Source: Chalciporus piperatus (lineage: Eukaryota > Basidiomycota > Agaricomycetes > Boletales > Boletaceae). From it: a DNA stretch of 64,000 nucleotides. The stretch spans positions 1-64,000 of the forward strand of contig JBBPTG010000050.1 of the NCBI GenBank assembly GCA_038093975.1, in the 5' to 3' direction. Positions 7,871-17,804 of this stretch are shown piece by piece. The notes under the pieces are model-generated. The model ran no database searches, was not told the origin of the DNA, and saw nothing but the letters and a program-made list of their open reading frames with translations. The first letter of the stretch is position 1; every line of letters starts with the position of its first letter. Made by a program: the position numbers and the translations under genes.

Positions 7871-10800
7871 ACCGGGAAGCTCTGCCGACGCAAGCTTCCC
7901 CAATCACGTGTGCACCTGTACTTGTAAAGTCGCGAAAGCGCTCTATGCAAATTCCCATACAGATTATTGTTCCCTCGCACACGATGAAAGCCGTCGAAAC
8001 CCACGCCCTCATTGATAGCGGCGCAGACATCTCCTGTATCGACTGGGGCTTTATACGAAGAAATCGAATCCCCACTACTCGACTTGAAACCCCTATTCGA
8101 GTCCGAAACGTCGACCAGACCGCAAACAAAAGCGGGATGATACTCTTTACCACCACTCTCTTCCTTGACATCGAAGGAATCGCACAAGAAGTAATCTTCC
8201 ACGTCATGAATTGCGGAAACGAGAACGTCATCCTAGGACTCCCATGGCTTGAAAAAGCTAATCCAACCATCGATTGGCGCCGACGTACCCTGTCGCTGTC
8301 GGAGTCCATCGACGAGTCAAAAAGGTTGTATACCATACATGCTGCAGCCTGTAAAGCCAACGACCAACTCTTCACTCGACCTTCCCCTCCTCCTCGACAC
8401 TCTTATGTAACCCCGGAAGTCGATCAACAACTCTATGACTACCTGGACTCTGAAACCGAATCCACCTTTCTTAACCGCGCTTACGAAAACCATACCCTAA
8501 ACCGCATTATTCGTTGCGGTTCACGCTTTGTCCCCAATCATGTTGTCGCTCGCCTTACCCGAGCTACTGAACTCGCAATCACAGCCGAACTGGCTAAACC
8601 TAAACCTATCCTCCCAAAAGAATATGCCAGATATGCCTCGGTTTTCGATGAACCCTCAGCTGGTCACCTTCCTCCATCTCGGGTTTATGACCACGAGATT
8701 AACCTGAAGGAATCCTTCGCCCCTAAAATTGGAAAACTTTATCCGCTATCTCCGGAAGAAAAGAAAGCCACAGAAGACTTCCTCGAAGAGAACCTGCGTA
8801 CGGGAAAGATACGTCCTTCCAATTCCCCCCAGGCATCCCCCTTCTTCTTCGTCAAGAAGAAAGATGGAAAACTCCGCCCTTGCCAAGACTATCGATATCT
8901 CAACGAACATACTACCCGAGACGCGTACCCACTTCCCCTCATCGGGGATCTCATCGACAAATTGAAAGACGCCAAAGTCTTTACCAAGTTTGATGTGCGA
9001 TGGGGTTACAACAATGTCCGCATCAAAGACGGACACCAGTGGAAAGCCGCTTTCCTCACCCACAAAGGCCTCTTTGAACCGACTGTGATGTTCTTCGGAC
9101 TGAACAACTCCCCAGCCACCTTCCAACGCTTCATGAACGACTCTTTTCGAGACATGATAGCTGAAGGGTGGCTTGTCATCTATATGGACGACCTTCTCAT
9201 CTTTTCTCCCGACGATGCTACTCACACCGCTCGCACACAACGAGTCCTTGAACGGATGCAAGAGCTAGATCTCCATCTTCGTCTAGAGAAATGCAACTTC
9301 GCCGTAAACGAAGTAGAATATCTTGGCATGATCGTCCGCCCCGGAGAACTTGCCATGGATCCCGTCAAACTCGACGGCATCTCTCAATGGCCCATTCCCA
9401 CTACCGTCAAAGAAGTTCGCTCATTCCTTGGCTTTGCCAACTTCTATCGACGCTTTATCCCAAATTACTCCTTAGTCGCCCGCCCTTTGATCGATCTGAC
9501 CAAAAAGGATCATCGATGGGACTGGAACAATGCGTGCCAAGATGCCTTCACCCGTCTAAAACAGATGTTCCTGGTGAAACCCGTCTTACGCTTCCCAGAC
9601 CTTTCCAAACCCTTCGCCATCGCAACTGATGCCTCTAAATTTGCCTCTGGAGGTATACTCCTCCAAACTGACGCCAACGGCGATTGGCACCCCTGTTCCT
9701 ACCTCTCCCAATCCTTTGGTGACGCTGAACGAAACTACGATATCTATGATCGTGAAACGGCGATTGGCACCCCTGTTCCTACCTCTCCCAATCCTTTGGT
9801 GACGCTGAACGAAACTACGATATCTATGATCGTGAACTCCTCGCCGTGATCCGTGCACTCAAAACCTGGAGACATTATCTCCACGGCTCTCCCTTCCCTG
9901 TCCAAGTGTTCACTGATCACAAAAACCTGACCTACTTCCGCCAACCCCAGAATCTAAACCGTCGGCAAGCCCGCTGGCTCCTCGATCTTGCTGACTTTGA
10001 CCTGAAAATGATTCATGTTCCTGGCTCATCCCTCGCCGGTCCTGATGCCTTATCAAGGCGTGCTGATCACTTTCCCATCAACGCCGATGACAATGCGGGT
10101 ACCACTCTACTACCACCCTCCCTATTTGTCCGTGTCATCGACGCCGCCATGAACAACCACATTTCCAATCTTTCCAAAGATAACCCGTTTCTCCTCACCG
10201 CATTACAAGCCATTGACGGCGATATCCCAGCGCCATTCCGATCCCGGCTGGCTGACTGGCAGATGAATAACGGCGTCCTGACCTACCAAGGTCGTGTTTA
10301 CATTCCACCGGACGAAAGCTTATGTCGCACTGTCGTCCAACGCTGCCATGATCACCCCACCGCCGGCCATCCGGGTTATCTCAAAACTAGACAGCTGGTT
10401 GCTGCTGAATTCTGGTGGCCTGGTCTTGCACAGTTTGTGCGCAAATATGTCGAAGGATGCGCAACCTGCCAACAGAACAAAGCGAACACACATCCAACTA
10501 CTCCACCCTTAATGCCCATACCGTCAAAGAGCTCCAAACCGTTCCAGCAAGTGTCCTGTGACCTAATCACCGACCTGCCCATTTCCAGTGGCTTCGATTC
10601 TCTGTTGGTCGTGGTCGACCACGGGCTTACAAAGGGGGTAATTCTCTGCCCTACTAAGAAAACTGTCACCGCCGAAGGGATTGCCTCCCTCTTTTTCCAC
10701 AAAGTCTACCTGAGATTCGGTCTTTACGACAAAATCATCAGCGACCGAGGACCACAATTCGCATCCGAGTTCGCTCGTGAACTGGGACGAATCCTTGGAT

Positions 10801-11642
10801 ACGACCTTTCCCTCTCCACTGCCTACCATCCCCAAACCGATGGGGAAACTGAACGTGTCAACCAGGAAGTAGAAACCTATCTCCGAATCTACTGTGGAGA
10901 TAACCCCATATCCTGGGCTGATTCTATCTCCCACGCCGAATTTGCACACAATCATCGACCCCACTCTGTCACCGGCAAATCCCCGTTCTATCTCATGATG
11001 GGATATGAACCCCGTCCTCTTCCTTCGGTGATTGCTGACTCCGCTCTACCCGCTGTCGAACTTCGCCTTCACTCCCTCACTGCTGCCAGAGATGAAGCAC
11101 TCGCCTCACACGAGCTTGCCAGACAAGTGATGTCCGCACGAACTCGACAAAAGTTCAAACCATTTGCCAAAGGAGACAAAGTCTGGCTAGAAGCAAGAAA
11201 CCTCAAACGGTCCCTTACTTCCCCAAAGTTCGCCCCGAAACGAGAAGGACCCTTTACCATCACACAGGTCTTATCCCCGCTATCTTATAAACTCCGCCTC
11301 CCACAAACATGGAAGATCCACCCCGTGTTTCATGCTTCTCTGTTATCACCCTATCGCGAAAACCCCGTACACGGACCAAACTTCCCGGCTCCACCACCTG
11401 ACTTGATAGAAGGCGAAGAAGAATATGAAATTGAAAAGATTCTCCGACACCGGAGTTTCTCCGGACGCCACTCGTACCTGGTTCGCTGGAAAGGATATAC
11501 TGCTGACGAAGATCGCTGGCTCAAAGAGACAGACCTTACCCACGCCAAGGATGTTCTTGAAAACTATAAGAAAGCTCATCCATCCGCCTTCCCTTCTTCC
11601 TCAAGATCCCCATCTTCTGTCAGACGCAAAACTCGCCGCTGA
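7862..11642 (+). pseudogene. Pol of element 1 (protease, RT, RNase H, integrase, chromodomain), frame-broken
   Basis: Two overlapping frames (to 9849, and 9846-11642) cover one polyprotein. In order: aspartic protease with the DSGAD motif (near 8021), reverse transcriptase with YMDD (near 9181), RNase H (ATDASKFASGG near 9625, TDHKNL near 9914), the integrase zinc module (CHDHPTAGHPG ... CATCQQNK), a DDE core (CDLITDLP, ISDRGPQF, GETERVNQE), GPF/HPVFH, and a chromodomain (YEIEKILRHRS ... YLVRWKGY). Every landmark residue is visible. The break is an 80-bp tandem duplication inside RNase H, which shifts the frame and yields a stop at 9849. It could be a real lesion or a local assembly error. 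Confidence 0.88.
9676..9835 (+). repeat. 80-bp perfect tandem duplication disrupting pol
   Basis: The segment starting AACGGCGATTGGCACCCCTG at 9676 is repeated from 9756 with no mismatch that I can see. Eighty is not a multiple of three, so the copy causes the frame break in RNase H. Perfect identity implies a recent event or an artefact. Confidence 0.95.
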
Positions 11643-11646
11643 AACT

Positions 11647-12681
11647 ATGTCTGCTCCTACTACCCCTTCGTCGACCACTATGTCTTCCATTTCTTCTCTA
11701 TCTCGTTCTTCCTCTTCTCCTACTTACCCTCCCGGTTTACCTATTCGTTCTCTACCTATTCAACCCACTCGTCCTTCTTCCCCTGAACCCGCTAGCCCAA
11801 CCGTCGCTGAAGCTGGATGGAATACCACTGGTCTTCCACTCAACTCCGCTGGATGGCCAGTCTTGCAGGAAGACCTAGATGCCCCCACTCATATTGCCGC
11901 CATTCCCACCGTCAGAGTCTTACCCATCGAGTTACCACTCACCGCTCATCGTCTTCGTGACGAGTTGATGAACGATGCCGTCATGGACCGTATGTCTCAA
12001 TTCTTACTCGACTCACGTCTCTCTGTACCCATCGGCGCCCACCTTGATCTGGGGTCACCCCTCTTTGCCCTCTACCGTGCCTACCTGCAAGCATCCCGTC
12101 TTGCCAATCTTCCTCCTTCCCTGACGACGGTTCACCGAGCTCATTCAGAAGCTGCCTCCATCCGCAACATCCACGGTGATCTAATTACCAACCTCAGCAT
12201 CGCTCTCTATGAGCTACGGATGCCGGAGTTTCTGAATGACCTTGATTGCTACCTCAGAGAATCCGCCTCTGCGGCTCAATCTCCAACCCCTGTCATCGGA
12301 GTTTCTACCTCATCTCTCCCCTCGTCGACTCCTTCCGCGTCCAGCTCCCCTTTGAACGATGAAGAGGAAGCAGTCTTCTTTCGTGCAGAACGTAACCACA
12401 TTACCTCGCAACGACAACGGACTGGCACCATACCTCTATCCACCTCACATCCCCAGTACCACGATGCCTGCTTCGTATGTCACCGACTGGGCCATATACG
12501 TGTCCACTGTCCCGTATACCAGTGTCCCACGTGCTTCCGCTGGGCACCCGGTCACATTCAAGGTCGTTGTCCACTTCGGCGTGGACAGAGACATACAACC
12601 ACACCACCTGTTGCACCCTCTTCCCGTTCCCGCCGATCAACCAATACCAATCGAGCTGCTCGACGCCCCCCTCCACTCTAG
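11647..12681 (+). CDS. Extra ORF of element 1 with two zinc knuckles, downstream of pol
   Basis: The ATG at 11647 lies four bases after the pol stop, so translation could restart there. The frame is also open upstream, overlapping the pol 3' end. The ~344-residue product has a Ser/Pro/Thr-rich N-terminus, a middle region of mixed charge without a recognised domain, and two Cys/His clusters near the end: CFVCHRLGHIRVHC (CCHC) and CPTCFRWAPGHIQGRC. An Arg-rich tail follows. Typical Ty3 elements have no such ORF after pol. It could be a nucleic-acid chaperone or a duplicated, diverged Gag C-terminus; the function is unknown. Confidence 0.7.
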   Translation: MSAPTTPSSTTMSSISSLSRSSSSPTYPPGLPIRSLPIQPTRPSSPEPASPTVAEAGWNTTGLPLNSAGWPVLQEDLDAPTHIAAIPTVRVLPIELPLTAHRLRDELMNDAVMDRMSQFLLDSRLSVPIGAHLDLGSPLFALYRAYLQASRLANLPPSLTTVHRAHSEAASIRNIHGDLITNLSIALYELRMPEFLNDLDCYLRESASAAQSPTPVIGVSTSSLPSSTPSASSSPLNDEEEAVFFRAERNHITSQRQRTGTIPLSTSHPQYHDACFVCHRLGHIRVHCPVYQCPTCFRWAPGHIQGRCPLRRGQRHTTTPPVAPSSRSRRSTNTNRAARRPPPL

Positions 12682-12849
12682 TATACCCGTATCTCGGGTG
12701 AGGCTTATTCACGCGACGACGACGACGCCACTCTCTATGACGGAGATGATCCAACCGACGATGTCGGATATGCAAACATGACCGGTTCTCCAGGTCATTA
12801 CGGGTTAAACATTTGACTAGTTTTTATCTTCGTCGATGACTTGATTCTA

Positions 12850-12861
12850 ATACGGGGGTAA
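12850..12861 (+). other. Polypurine tract of element 1
   Basis: ATACGGGGGTAA lies directly before the 3' LTR start (TGTTACG at 12862). This is the expected place for the plus-strand primer, although the purine run is short. Confidence 0.6.
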
Positions 12862-12935
12862 TGTTACGATCACTCATTCTTTCTTTCTTTGTTACCTTGT
12901 ACTAAGTCCTAGTCGCTGGTTCGAGTCCTGCCTAG
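12862..12935 (+). repeat. 3' LTR of element 1, first piece
   Basis: The first 74 bases of the LTR, matching 6061-6134 with one visible difference, stop at CCTAG where element 2 begins. The remaining 395 bases are at 20869-21263; the two pieces sum to 469, the length of the 5' LTR. Confidence 0.95.
12931..12935. other. Target-site duplication CCTAG (left copy; right copy 20864-20868)
   Basis: CCTAG occurs immediately outside both ends of element 2, and in the uninterrupted 5' LTR it is present once (near 6130). This proves insertion of element 2 into the 3' LTR of element 1. Confidence 0.95.
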
Positions 12936-13411
12936 TGAAACGACTCAACTCAACTAAGAGCTAAGACTCACACTAGACAATAGCGAGCCGATGAACTTGG
13001 CTGAGGTTCGATGAGGAAACTCCAGGAGAACAAGACTGGGGAGTCCAGTGCTTGTCGACCCGGGTTTATATACTATTGTCAATGTTTGTACATGTTGTGG
13101 CTAAACCTTATCGTAGGTGACTGGGTATGACTCATACTGACTACTAGCCAATAGCGTAACTAGCTCTACTGCGGAATGAGTAAACGTGAGTCATATGATG
13201 AGTAATGCTCACTGATGCTGACGAGTGAGCGGTGAGTCATCAGTTAGTAAGCGAAGGTCTAGACCTAGCTTATGTAAGTAAGTCACGTGACACGATAAGA
13301 TAAGATAACAAAAGAGAAAGTGAAACGACTAAGTCCAAGAAACGAAGAGAAACCTAGTAAGCGTAATGGAATGTAGGGATGATTAGGATAAGGAATGGAG
13401 CGTTCGTAACA
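12936..13411 (-). repeat. 3' LTR of element 2
   Basis: 476 bp; in element orientation it starts TGTTACGAACG and ends GAGTCGTTTCA. I read it as identical to the copy at 20388-20863. Confidence 0.95.
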
Positions 13412-13424
13412 CTACCCCCTCTCT
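13412..13424 (-). other. Polypurine tract of element 2
   Basis: On the - strand AGAGAGGGGGTAG directly precedes the 3' LTR, as expected for the plus-strand DNA primer. Confidence 0.75.
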
Positions 13425-13445
13425 ATGGACCGTATTCCTAGACGA

Positions 13446-14012
13446 TCAGACTTCGATGAGTGGACCTTGATTCATCCACGGTACTCCATTTGCTGGCGGA
13501 GCAGTAGCGACCTGAAGATTGTTGTTCGTCCAGGTTACTGGTGGCTCGAATGGGTTACCATCGTTTTCATCGACAGGAATAGGGTGGGGAGCACCTACGA
13601 GTGCTGGGTCGGGAATAGGAGGCTCAGCGAGATCATGCCAATTTGTGGACCATTCCTGTTGATCAGGATTCTCTGGCTGTACCTCTATCACGTTGTCCCA
13701 CTTGCTCAGATCCGGGTGCCATACGATGAGCTTCATCCACCTTGTCGTCCAGTCCCAGTTAACCTCGATAGACGTGGACCGTCTAGTCACGATCATCCGA
13801 GCGAACATGAGATACTGAATGGCGATGGTGATGACGACGATGGCGATGAAAGCGAGGAGGGAGGGGATGAGCATGCGGAGAATCCAACCGTTGCAGATGA
13901 TGAAGAGTACAAAGAGGAGGGAGAGGACGAAGTTGCCTCGATCCCGAGTAAAGTTTCGAATGAAGATGTCGCGGAGGACACTCTCCCAAGCATAGACGTC
14001 GTTGAGATCCAT
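13446..14012 (-). CDS. Small membrane-protein ORF in the env position of element 2
   Basis: This 188-codon ORF begins with ATG 63 bases after the pol stop, in the pol frame but separated from it by two stops (TAA, TGA). Residues ~28-70 form one long or two adjacent hydrophobic segments (NFVLSLLFVLFIICNG, then LIPSLLAFIAIVVITIAI). A Trp/Pro/Asp-rich hydrophilic C-terminal half of ~110 residues follows. There is no cleaved signal peptide, furin-type site or Cys pattern, so it does not resemble a known Env. Its place between pol and the 3' LTR is where env sits in errantiviruses. Function unknown; the complementary 197-codon frame on + is its shadow. Confidence 0.65.
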   Translation of the reverse strand: MDLNDVYAWESVLRDIFIRNFTRDRGNFVLSLLFVLFIICNGWILRMLIPSLLAFIAIVVITIAIQYLMFARMIVTRRSTSIEVNWDWTTRWMKLIVWHPDLSKWDNVIEVQPENPDQQEWSTNWHDLAEPPIPDPALVGAPHPIPVDENDGNPFEPPVTWTNNNLQVATAPPANGVPWMNQGPLIEV

Positions 14013-14075
14013 TGGTGATGATGGTGGTTTGTGGTAGAAAAACCGTGAGAGTGAAGACCGTCAAACATCAGTCTT

Positions 14076-17000
14076 TTATACCTTTTCGGTATCCGGCACG
14101 GTATTCAACCAATTGATTTGTCCATCATCCACCTGACTCGTTAGATTGTCATACGGCTGGAACAGTGACTCGAATAGACTCTGAGTCATGCGAAGGAATC
14201 GTGGAGCGGACGGATGTATCTTGTTGAATTCCCTTATTGCATCCGGTGCATTCTTGAGATTCGACCTTGGTTCCCATGTCCGATCAGATTCCGCATAGCC
14301 TTTCCAGTGCACGAGGTATTTCAGGGTTTTCCCCTGTAAACGAGAATCAACGATGTAATCCACCTCATATTCATCATCTCTGTCTTCTGTCACAATCACA
14401 GGCCCAGGTTTGTCAACGGTTTGCTTCCGTAACCTGTCCTTATATGGTTTGACACGTGAAACATTAACGACGGGGTGAATTTTCATGGTACACGGAAGCT
14501 TCAAACGTAGTGCGTTCCGTCCAATCAGGGTTGTGATTTCGTAAGGGCCCAACCATCGTGGGGAAAGTTTCTTAGATCTCTGCGCCAGGCGGAGATTAGC
14601 TGTAGACAACCAGACTTTCTGACCAACCTCGTAAGATGGCGATTCAGAGCGGTGTTTGTCGGCTTGCGCCTTCATACGCTTCTGAGCTTCTATTATGTTA
14701 TCCTTGGTTTCTTTCAACGTGTTGGCAAGTGTGTCAACAAAGTCCATAGCAGCGGGTGCTTTAGACGTGTAATTCTCTATTCCCATTCTCGGGGAATATG
14801 TGTGCGTGACGTTGAAAGGTACCTTGGATGTAGAAGCTTGCTTCTTCGAGTTGTATGAGAATTGCGCAATTGGCAACCAATCAGTCCATTCTTCTTGTTT
14901 TTCGGACGTGAATAGACGGAGATACTGTTGTAGATCTCGATTCATACGCTCAGTTTGTCCATCAGTTTGAGGATGAAAGGCGGTGGAGAGTTTGGGCGTA
15001 ATGCCAAGACGTTTGCATATGTCTTTCATCACTTGAGATGTGAATTGCGGACCTCGGTCCGATATGATGGTTTTAGGCAGTCCATGATGTTTCCATACAT
15101 GGGTTAGGTAAAGACGAGCAGTGTCGAGAGCGGTGACTGTCTTGTTGCAGGGAATGAATTCGACTTCTTTGGAGAATCTGTCGACGACGACAAGAATAGA
15201 ATAGAATCCATTTGAGAGTGGCAGATCGGTAGTGAAATCTGCAGAGATATGTTCCCAGGGAAGATCCGGCACTTCAAGAGGGCGTAGTTTTCCAGAAGGA
15301 GCATAGTTTACTCCTTTGAAATGTGCACATCTGTCACAGCGTGAGACATAGTCTTTCACGAGCGTAGCCATTCCTGGCCAGGCGTAACTGCGCTGTAGCA
15401 GTTCAATTGTCTTTTCATATCCGGAATGTCCAGCAACGGGCGTGTCGTGATGAAGTCGAATAATCTCCATGCGGAGTTCTTCTTCTTCAGGAACGTACAA
15501 CCTTCCTTTCTTGTCAATCAGAATTCCATCAGATTCTTCACAAATGCCGTGTTCTTTACAGAGTTTCATGACTTCTGTCTCACGTATTTTGAAAGTTGCT
15601 CTTCTGATTTTGTTCTTAATCAGATCGGAATCGGTTGAAAGTTGAACGGTTGACGTGACAGCTATTCTGTCCGGAGGTATTACAAGGACAGCTTTGTTAT
15701 CTGCTTCGATACCGATTGCGTGATCTTCTCTTCTTGATAAGGCATCGGCTTTTCCCATTTGGGAACCTGCCTTGTGTAACCATTTGAAATTGAATCGGCT
15801 AAGATATTGAGACCAACGTGCTTGTCGACGGTTTAGATCTTGCCGAGTCATGAAGAACTGGAGATTTGCGTGGTCGTTCCAGATTTCAAACTCGTGCTTG
15901 GAACCCTCCAGATAATGTCTCCATTGTTCTAGACTTCTGATGACGCTTAGCATCTCTTTATCCGCGATGGGATAGTTGCGTTCTTCCGGTGACATAGAGT
16001 GGGAAGAGAACGCGACGGGATGCCATTTGTCTCCTTGTTCTATAGATAGAACAGCACCCGTGGCGTAATTAGATGCATCCGATTCTAGACGGAAACATTT
16101 GTCATTGTCTGGGAAAGCGAGTATGGGAGCGGTGATGAACTTCTGTTTCAATGTGTTGAAGGCGTTCCTCTGCGCATCTTCCCATGCGAATTTCACATCC
16201 TTCTTGGTAAGGTCATTCAAGGGTCTAGCCACTTGAGCGTAGTCTTGAATGAAACGGCGATAGAAGTTTGCTAACCCAAGGAAGCTTCTGACACCTCTGA
16301 CATTTGTCGGAGTTGGCCATTCGGTGATTGCCTTGACTTTATCGTTATCCATCCTGATTCCCTCGGGAGTAATTGTCATTCCCAAGAATTCTACTTCTTT
16401 GGTATGGAAGACACATTTCTCTGGTTTGACGAAGAGGTCATTCTCTTCTAGGCGACGAAGAACTTCTCTGACTATTTTGGCATGGACAGCAGGGTCGTCG
16501 GATTTGGTAAAGATCATGATATCATCGATGTAGACAACAACGGCGTCTTCCATATCCGAGAAGATGTCGTTCATCATGGTCTGGAATGTTGCAGGAGAAT
16601 TGCATAATCCGAAGTACATTACCAAGGGTTCGAAGGCGCCACGGAAGCATACGAATGCGGCTTTAGATTCATCGCCTTCTTTGATGTGAATGTTGTTGTA
16701 TCCCCAGCGTAAGTCCATTTTAGTAAACAGTTTTGCGCTTTTCAGTTTATCAACCAATTGGGAAATGAGGGGTAGCGGATAATTGTTTTTCACCGTATGT
16801 TCATTTAGATATTGGTAATCTTGAACCATGCGTTTCTTTCCATCCTTCTTGGGAACGAAGAACACGGGAGAAGTCTGCTCAGATTTGGAAGGACGAATGT
16901 ATCCTTTCTTGAGCTGATCATCAATGAATGTGCTGACTTCTTCTTGTTCCGTGACAGAGAGTGGGATAAGACGACCCTTTTTCAGCTTGTAGGTGTCTTT

Positions 17001-17804
17001 CAAGTCAATTGCATGATCCCATGGCTTACGGGTTGGCATGCGTTCAGATTCCTTTTTCTTGAACAGGTAAATATACTTGTGATATTCTTTTGGAACAAGC
17101 TCTTCCGGAGTCTTTTCCATTTTTGGTTCAGGTACCTCTCTCTTTGCGGCGTTGATGTGACGAAGAGAATTTCGTTCTTCATCATCAAGTTGGCGTGCGA
17201 ACGGTGGTTTATCTCGTAAAACGGAACAAGACCAAGGACAACGTGTCATGTGGACCGTTCCTTTGTTCCAATCTATCTCCGGATTGTGTTGCTTCAGCCA
17301 TGCGTATCCTAGTATCATCTGATTCTTTCCGAGATCAGTGACTTCTGCAATGGCTTTCTCACGATGTCCGTTGAAATGGATAATGATTTCCGCACAGTGT
17401 GTTATCTGTCCAGCGGAGTTATGTGTTCCGTCCACGTTGTATACCGTAAGTGGATGTCTGAGTTGCACGAGGGGTAATCTGATTTTATCAGCCCATCTCC
17501 GATCAACGAAGATAGCATTAGCTCCTGAATCAAGGAGTGCTTCTGCTCGTGTGAAAGCAGACGGAAGGCGTTGCGAGGCAATAGAAGTGGATAGCTTCAA
17601 TTCTCGGTCTGTCGTGCGAATGAAACGTGGTCCTGGGTTTTCGGAAAGATATCGGATTATGGAAACGGAATTAAGCACCTGACTAGAGTCCAGGCCAAGC
17701 TCATGATCAACATGAGACCCCGTTTGACTGTGTGAATTGTTTACAGATTTTCCTAACGAGTTAGTTGCGGTCCGTTTGCCCAGATCATTCAGGCCGCTTT
17801 GCCT
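14076..17804 (-). CDS. Pol of element 2 (protease, RT, RNase H, integrase, chromodomain)
   Basis: The frame has no ATG at its head. It runs open from the shift site at 17804-17810 and overlaps the end of gag, so it is expected as Gag-Pol. In order: protease (LLDSGANAIFVD near 17530), RT with YIDD (near 16540), RNase H (ESDASNYATGA near 16075), the integrase HHCC module (HHDTPVAGHSG ... CDRCAHFKG), a DDE core (SADFTTDLP, ISDRGPQFTSQ, QTERMNRDLQ), the GPYEI/HPVVN module and a chromodomain (YEVDYIVDSRL, YLVHWKGYAESDRTWEPRSN). All catalytic landmarks are intact over ~1,240 residues. It differs clearly from element 1 pol, so this is a second chromovirus lineage. Confidence 0.93.
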   Translation of the reverse strand, partial: RQSGLNDLGKRTATNSLGKSVNNSHSQTGSHVDHELGLDSSQVLNSVSIIRYLSENPGPRFIRTTDRELKLSTSIASQRLPSAFTRAEALLDSGANAIFVDRRWADKIRLPLVQLRHPLTVYNVDGTHNSAGQITHCAEIIIHFNGHREKAIAEVTDLGKNQMILGYAWLKQHNPEIDWNKGTVHMTRCPWSCSVLRDKPPFARQLDDEERNSLRHINAAKREVPEPKMEKTPEELVPKEYHKYIYLFKKKESERMPTRKPWDHAIDLKDTYKLKKGRLIPLSVTEQEEVSTFIDDQLKKGYIRPSKSEQTSPVFFVPKKDGKKRMVQDYQYLNEHTVKNNYPLPLISQLVDKLKSAKLFTKMDLRWGYNNIHIKEGDESKAAFVCFRGAFEPLVMYFGLCNSPATFQTMMNDIFSDMEDAVVVYIDDIMIFTKSDDPAVHAKIVREVLRRLEENDLFVKPEKCVFHTKEVEFLGMTITPEGIRMDNDKVKAITEWPTPTNVRGVRSFLGLANFYRRFIQDYAQVARPLNDLTKKDVKFAWEDAQRNAFNTLKQKFITAPILAFPDNDKCFRLESDASNYATGAVLSIEQGDKWHPVAFSSHSMSPEERNYPIADKEMLSVIRSLEQWRHYLEGSKHEFEIWNDHANLQFFMTRQDLNRRQARWSQYLSRFNFKWLHKAGSQMGKADALSRREDHAIGIEADNKAVLVIPPDRIAVTSTVQLSTDSDLIKNKIRRATFKIRETEVMKLCKEHGICEESDGILIDKKGRLYVPEEEELRMEIIRLHHDTPVAGHSGYEKTIELLQRSYAWPGMATLVKDYVSRCDRCAHFKGVNYAPSGKLRPLEVPDLPWEHISADFTTDLPLSNGFYSILVVVDRFSKEVEFIPCNKTVTALDTARLYLTHVWKHHGLPKTIISDRGPQFTSQVMKDICKRLGITPKLSTAFHPQTDGQTERMNRDLQQYLRLFTSEKQEEWTDWLPIAQFSYNSKKQASTSKVPFNVTHTYSPRMGIENYTSKAPAAMDFVDTLANTLKETKDNIIEAQKRMKAQADKHRSESPSYEVGQKVWLSTANLRLAQRSKKLSPRWLGPYEITTLIGRNALRLKLPCTMKIHPVVNVSRVKPYKDRLRKQTVDKPGPVIVTEDRDDEYEVDYIVDSRLQGKTLKYLVHWKGYAESDRTWEPRSNLKNAPDAIREFNKIHPSAPRFLRMTQSLFESLFQPYDNLTSQVDDGQINWLNTVPDTEKV

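Noticed and set aside
13425..14018. 197-codon open frame on +
   Set aside because: It is the complement of the membrane-type ORF of element 2; the - strand version has the ATG in element orientation and the hydrophobic block.
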